Shown here piece by piece: positions 5,690-7,038 of a stretch of 7,038 nt of DNA. Made by a program: the position numbers and the translations under genes. Position 1 is the first letter of the stretch. Every line of letters starts with the position of its first letter. The notes beneath the pieces were generated by a model. It searched no databases. It was not told where the DNA came from and worked only from the letters and a program-made list of their open reading frames with translations. This DNA is from Candidatus Nitrosymbiomonas sp. (GTDB taxonomy: Bacteria; Sysuimicrobiota; Sysuimicrobiia; Sysuimicrobiales; Humicultoraceae): positions 1 to 7,038 of the forward strand of contig DYHL01000012.1 in NCBI GenBank assembly GCA_020724185.1, read 5' to 3'.

Positions 5690-5914
5690 GGCGGCCGGCG
5701 TTCCCGCGTGGAAGCCCATCTGCTGCAGGCCTGGCGCGATGAGTCTGTGGTTGGCGGTATCGAGGGCTTGAAGGGCAAGCCCCTGGCGCTGGAAGGCCTC
5801 CGCCTGAGGGAGGCCGAGCGTAAGATCGGCGAGCTGATGACGGAAACCGAGGTCCTCCGGGCGGTGGTCTGAGGCAGGGGGCTCCAAATCCCGCCCAGGA
5901 AGCCGTCGAGTTGA
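5690..5914 (+). pseudogene. IS3-family OrfA transposase remnant
   Basis: This is a decayed first transposase gene of an IS3-type element. From about 5708 the frame reads LLQAWRDESVVGGIEGLKGK, then LREAERKIGELMTETEVLR. That is the end of the helix-turn-helix and the leucine-rich coiled coil typical of OrfA. An in-frame TGA (5870-5872) interrupts it. Beyond that the same frame continues GLQIPPRKPSS to a second TGA (5912-5914), which looks like the original C-terminus. Upstream, a CRRPAFP-like piece in a different frame (about 5690-5707) may be the recognition helix after a frameshift; this is weak. The N-terminal 40-50 residues are not recognisable. It is non-functional. Confidence 0.65.
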
Positions 5915-6063
5915 GCGAGGAGACGGGGGTGCCGCGGGGCGCCAGGATGCTTGTCGGTGATGAGGCGCTACTGGCGATGATCCGAGACGTGATCCGGGAG
6001 ACGCCGTTCGCCGGAGAAGGACATCGGAAGGTTACGGCCCACCTGAGGCGCGAGCGGGAGGTG
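5911..6063 (+). pseudogene. IS3-family OrfB transposase N-terminal remnant
   Basis: This frame is -1 relative to OrfA and its TTG overlaps the OrfA stop, the arrangement used by IS3 elements for frameshifted OrfAB. It reads LSEETGVP, then ALLAMIRDVIRETPFAGEGH and RKVTAHLRRERE, the pattern of the HTH_21 region before the integrase core. A segment of roughly 30 or more residues usually found between the two blocks seems missing (inferred from family memory). The similarity stops near 6063; the DDE catalytic core is absent, and the following sequence belongs to an oppositely oriented fragment. It cannot be active. Confidence 0.65.
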
Positions 6064-6243
6064 TCGAAGCCACGCAAGCGCCTTGGCCACGGCTTTGCCG
6101 GTTACGCCGAGCCTCCTCACGATCGCCGAGAGGCTCAGGCCAAGTTGCCGGAGGTGTAGAGCCTTGCACGCGATGCGCTCATAGGCTGGGGGAGCGGCCG
6201 TGTCCACCACGGCTGCCTCGAGGGACAACTCCGCCACGGTTCG
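6064..6243 (-). pseudogene. Helix-turn-helix protein fragment, transposase- or recombinase-like
   Basis: On the minus strand an open stretch reads RTVAELSLEAAVVDTAAPPA, then YERIACKALHLRQLGLSLSA and IVRRLGVTGKAVAKALAWLR. The second half is a homeodomain-like helix-turn-helix (LSLSAIVRRLGVTGKAVAKA) of the type found in transposases and recombinases. I recall this block from proteins of unknown function in environmental genomes but cannot name the family. The frame stays open from 6612 to 5968. However, downstream of 6064 it is the antisense of OrfB, and upstream of 6243 it is unlike a protein, so only this part is credible. No start codon or ribosome site is evident. It is probably the truncated remains of another mobile element. 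Confidence 0.5.
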
Positions 6244-6443
6244 AATTCCTTGTGTCCCGGTCCACCAACAGCCTTTCAGGCAGGACACGGGTTTCAGCCC
6301 ACGTCCTCTCGCTGCGGTCACACCCCGGCGTTCTGCGAACCGGGTAGGAAGAGCGTGGAGGTGGGTCGAAGTTGTGACAGGGGCTGTCCGGTTGCCCACC
6401 GGGCAGGTCCTGAAACGAGTGTCCGGACAAGGAGGGAGAATTG
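6244..6443. other. Leader region upstream of the substrate-binding protein gene
   Basis: This is about 200 bp with no credible gene. It holds several small palindromes. One hairpin is GACAG-GGG-CTGTC (6376-6388), another is TGCCC-ACC-GGGCA (6393-6405), and GTCCGGAC (6421-6428) is a perfect 8-bp palindrome directly before the ribosome site. No clear -35/-10 pair is seen. The region may hold the promoter or an operator, but this is unproven. Confidence 0.4.
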
Positions 6444-7038
6444 ATGAAGATGCGTTGGCGGATCGTGATGCTCGCCCTGGCGGGTATGGTTGCCCTGCTC
6501 CTACCTGGAATGCCGCAGTTTGCCGGCGCGCAGGCTGCGACCACGCTGATCCAGGGACTGGGGGAGGAGCCCGACAACCTGGATCCGCAGCGGACGACCC
6601 GGTTCCACTCACTGGTCGTCCTGAGCTATGTGGCCGAACCGCTGTTCACGCTGGACAAGAACTACAAGGTGGTTCCTCTGCTCGCGCAGTCACACGAGTG
6701 GTCTGCTGACAGGAAGACCCTCAAGGTCACGCTTAAGCCCGAACTCTTCTTCCACAACGGCGCCCCCGTGACCTCGGCTGATGTCAAGGCGAGCTTCGAA
6801 CGGTACATCACCGTGTCGCCGCTGTCTTCGTATATGCGGCCGCGCACAGGCGGGATAACCAGCATGGACACTCCGGATGCGCGCACGGTCATCTTCCGCT
6901 TCGCCCAACCCAAACCCCTGGCGCTAATCTCCGACCTGGCCGATGCGCACACCGGTATCCTACCGGCATCCCTCATAGCCAACACGCCATCGGCGGACAT
7001 CGGCATCAGGGCCCTGATTGGGACAGGACCTTACGTCT
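6444..7038 (+). CDS. ABC transporter substrate-binding protein, family 5 (peptide/nickel type), N-terminal part
   Basis: This is the solute-binding component of a DppA/OppA/NikA-like importer; 198 residues are visible and the gene runs off the window (family about 500-550). ATG 6444 sits 6 bp after GGAGGGA (6431-6437). A Sec signal peptide is clear: basic start (KMRWR), hydrophobic core (about 7-22) and an AGA/AQA cleavage site near residues 29-31. There is no lipobox cysteine, so the protein is predicted to be released rather than lipid-anchored. That favours a periplasmic location or an alternative anchor. Family features are EEPDNLDPQ (40-48), YVAEPLFTLDKNYKVVPLLA (61-80) and LKPELFFHNGAPVTSADVKA (96-115). 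The substrate cannot be told from this part. Permease and ATPase genes are expected downstream. Confidence 0.93.
   Translation, partial: MKMRWRIVMLALAGMVALLLPGMPQFAGAQAATTLIQGLGEEPDNLDPQRTTRFHSLVVLSYVAEPLFTLDKNYKVVPLLAQSHEWSADRKTLKVTLKPELFFHNGAPVTSADVKASFERYITVSPLSSYMRPRTGGITSMDTPDARTVIFRFAQPKPLALISDLADAHTGILPASLIANTPSADIGIRALIGTGPYV

Noticed and set aside
5513..5887. Minus-strand open frame of 124 codons upstream of vapB, ending inside it
   Set aside because: It overlaps the antitoxin in a different frame, crosses the AT-rich promoter and lies antisense to the IS3 OrfA coiled coil, so it is more likely chance. The part near 5580-5690 remains unexplained.
6200..6709. Plus-strand open frame running into the substrate-binding protein gene
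   Set aside because: It overlaps the signal peptide and N-terminus of a clear family 5 binding protein in another frame and has no recognisable domain.
1..7038. CRISPR array, tRNA or rRNA genes, attachment sites
   Set aside because: I saw no regularly spaced direct repeats, no tRNA cloverleaf other than the tRNA-like part of tmRNA, no rRNA blocks, and no duplicated tmRNA 3' end that would mark integration.

Overview
The window is GC-rich bacterial DNA. It has compact gene packing, GTG starts and clear Shine-Dalgarno sequences. The housekeeping markers (purK, a two-domain Sua5, and a one-piece tmRNA with an encoded CCA end) show a bacterial chromosome. The 3' part of the tmRNA resembles the form seen in Gram-positive and related phyla, but the phylum cannot be fixed from this sequence alone. 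The IS debris and the vapBC pair are consistent with an environmental, possibly uncultured, lineage; that is an inference.

Layout: 1-291 is the 3' end of purK. It is followed after 2 bp by a complete Sua5-type threonylcarbamoyl-AMP synthase gene (294-1382). An extended -10 promoter overlaps the Sua5 stop codon and most likely drives ssrA (tmRNA, 1417-1766), whose tag reads ANTQYALAA. After about 200 bp without a gene comes a tight four-gene arsenic/metalloid-type operon (1972-4825): an ArsR-family repressor, a DUF318/ArsP-like permease, a small CxxC thioredoxin-like protein, and an Acr3 arsenite efflux carrier. No arsenate reductase gene lies within the operon.

Convergent to the operon on the minus strand is a vapBC-type toxin-antitoxin pair (4874-5541). 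Neither gene has an ATG, GTG or TTG start where homology expects one: the antitoxin appears to start at ATA and the toxin at CTG. A promoter containing TTGACA and a perfect 8-bp inverted repeat sits directly upstream. Next comes a graveyard (about 5690-6243) with a decayed IS3-type transposase pair (orfA then orfB in the -1 frame), abruptly joined to an oppositely oriented helix-turn-helix protein fragment. The window ends in the 5' part of a family 5 (peptide/nickel-type) ABC transporter substrate-binding protein gene (6444 onward).

Functionally the strongest unit is the ars operon. A thiol-sensing repressor controls two different membrane exporters with a redox protein between them, which suggests handling of more than one arsenic species. 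No clearly undescribed system is evident. The most unusual points are the permease-thioredoxin-Acr3 grouping, the non-canonical starts of the toxin-antitoxin pair, and the promoter embedded in the Sua5 stop codon.
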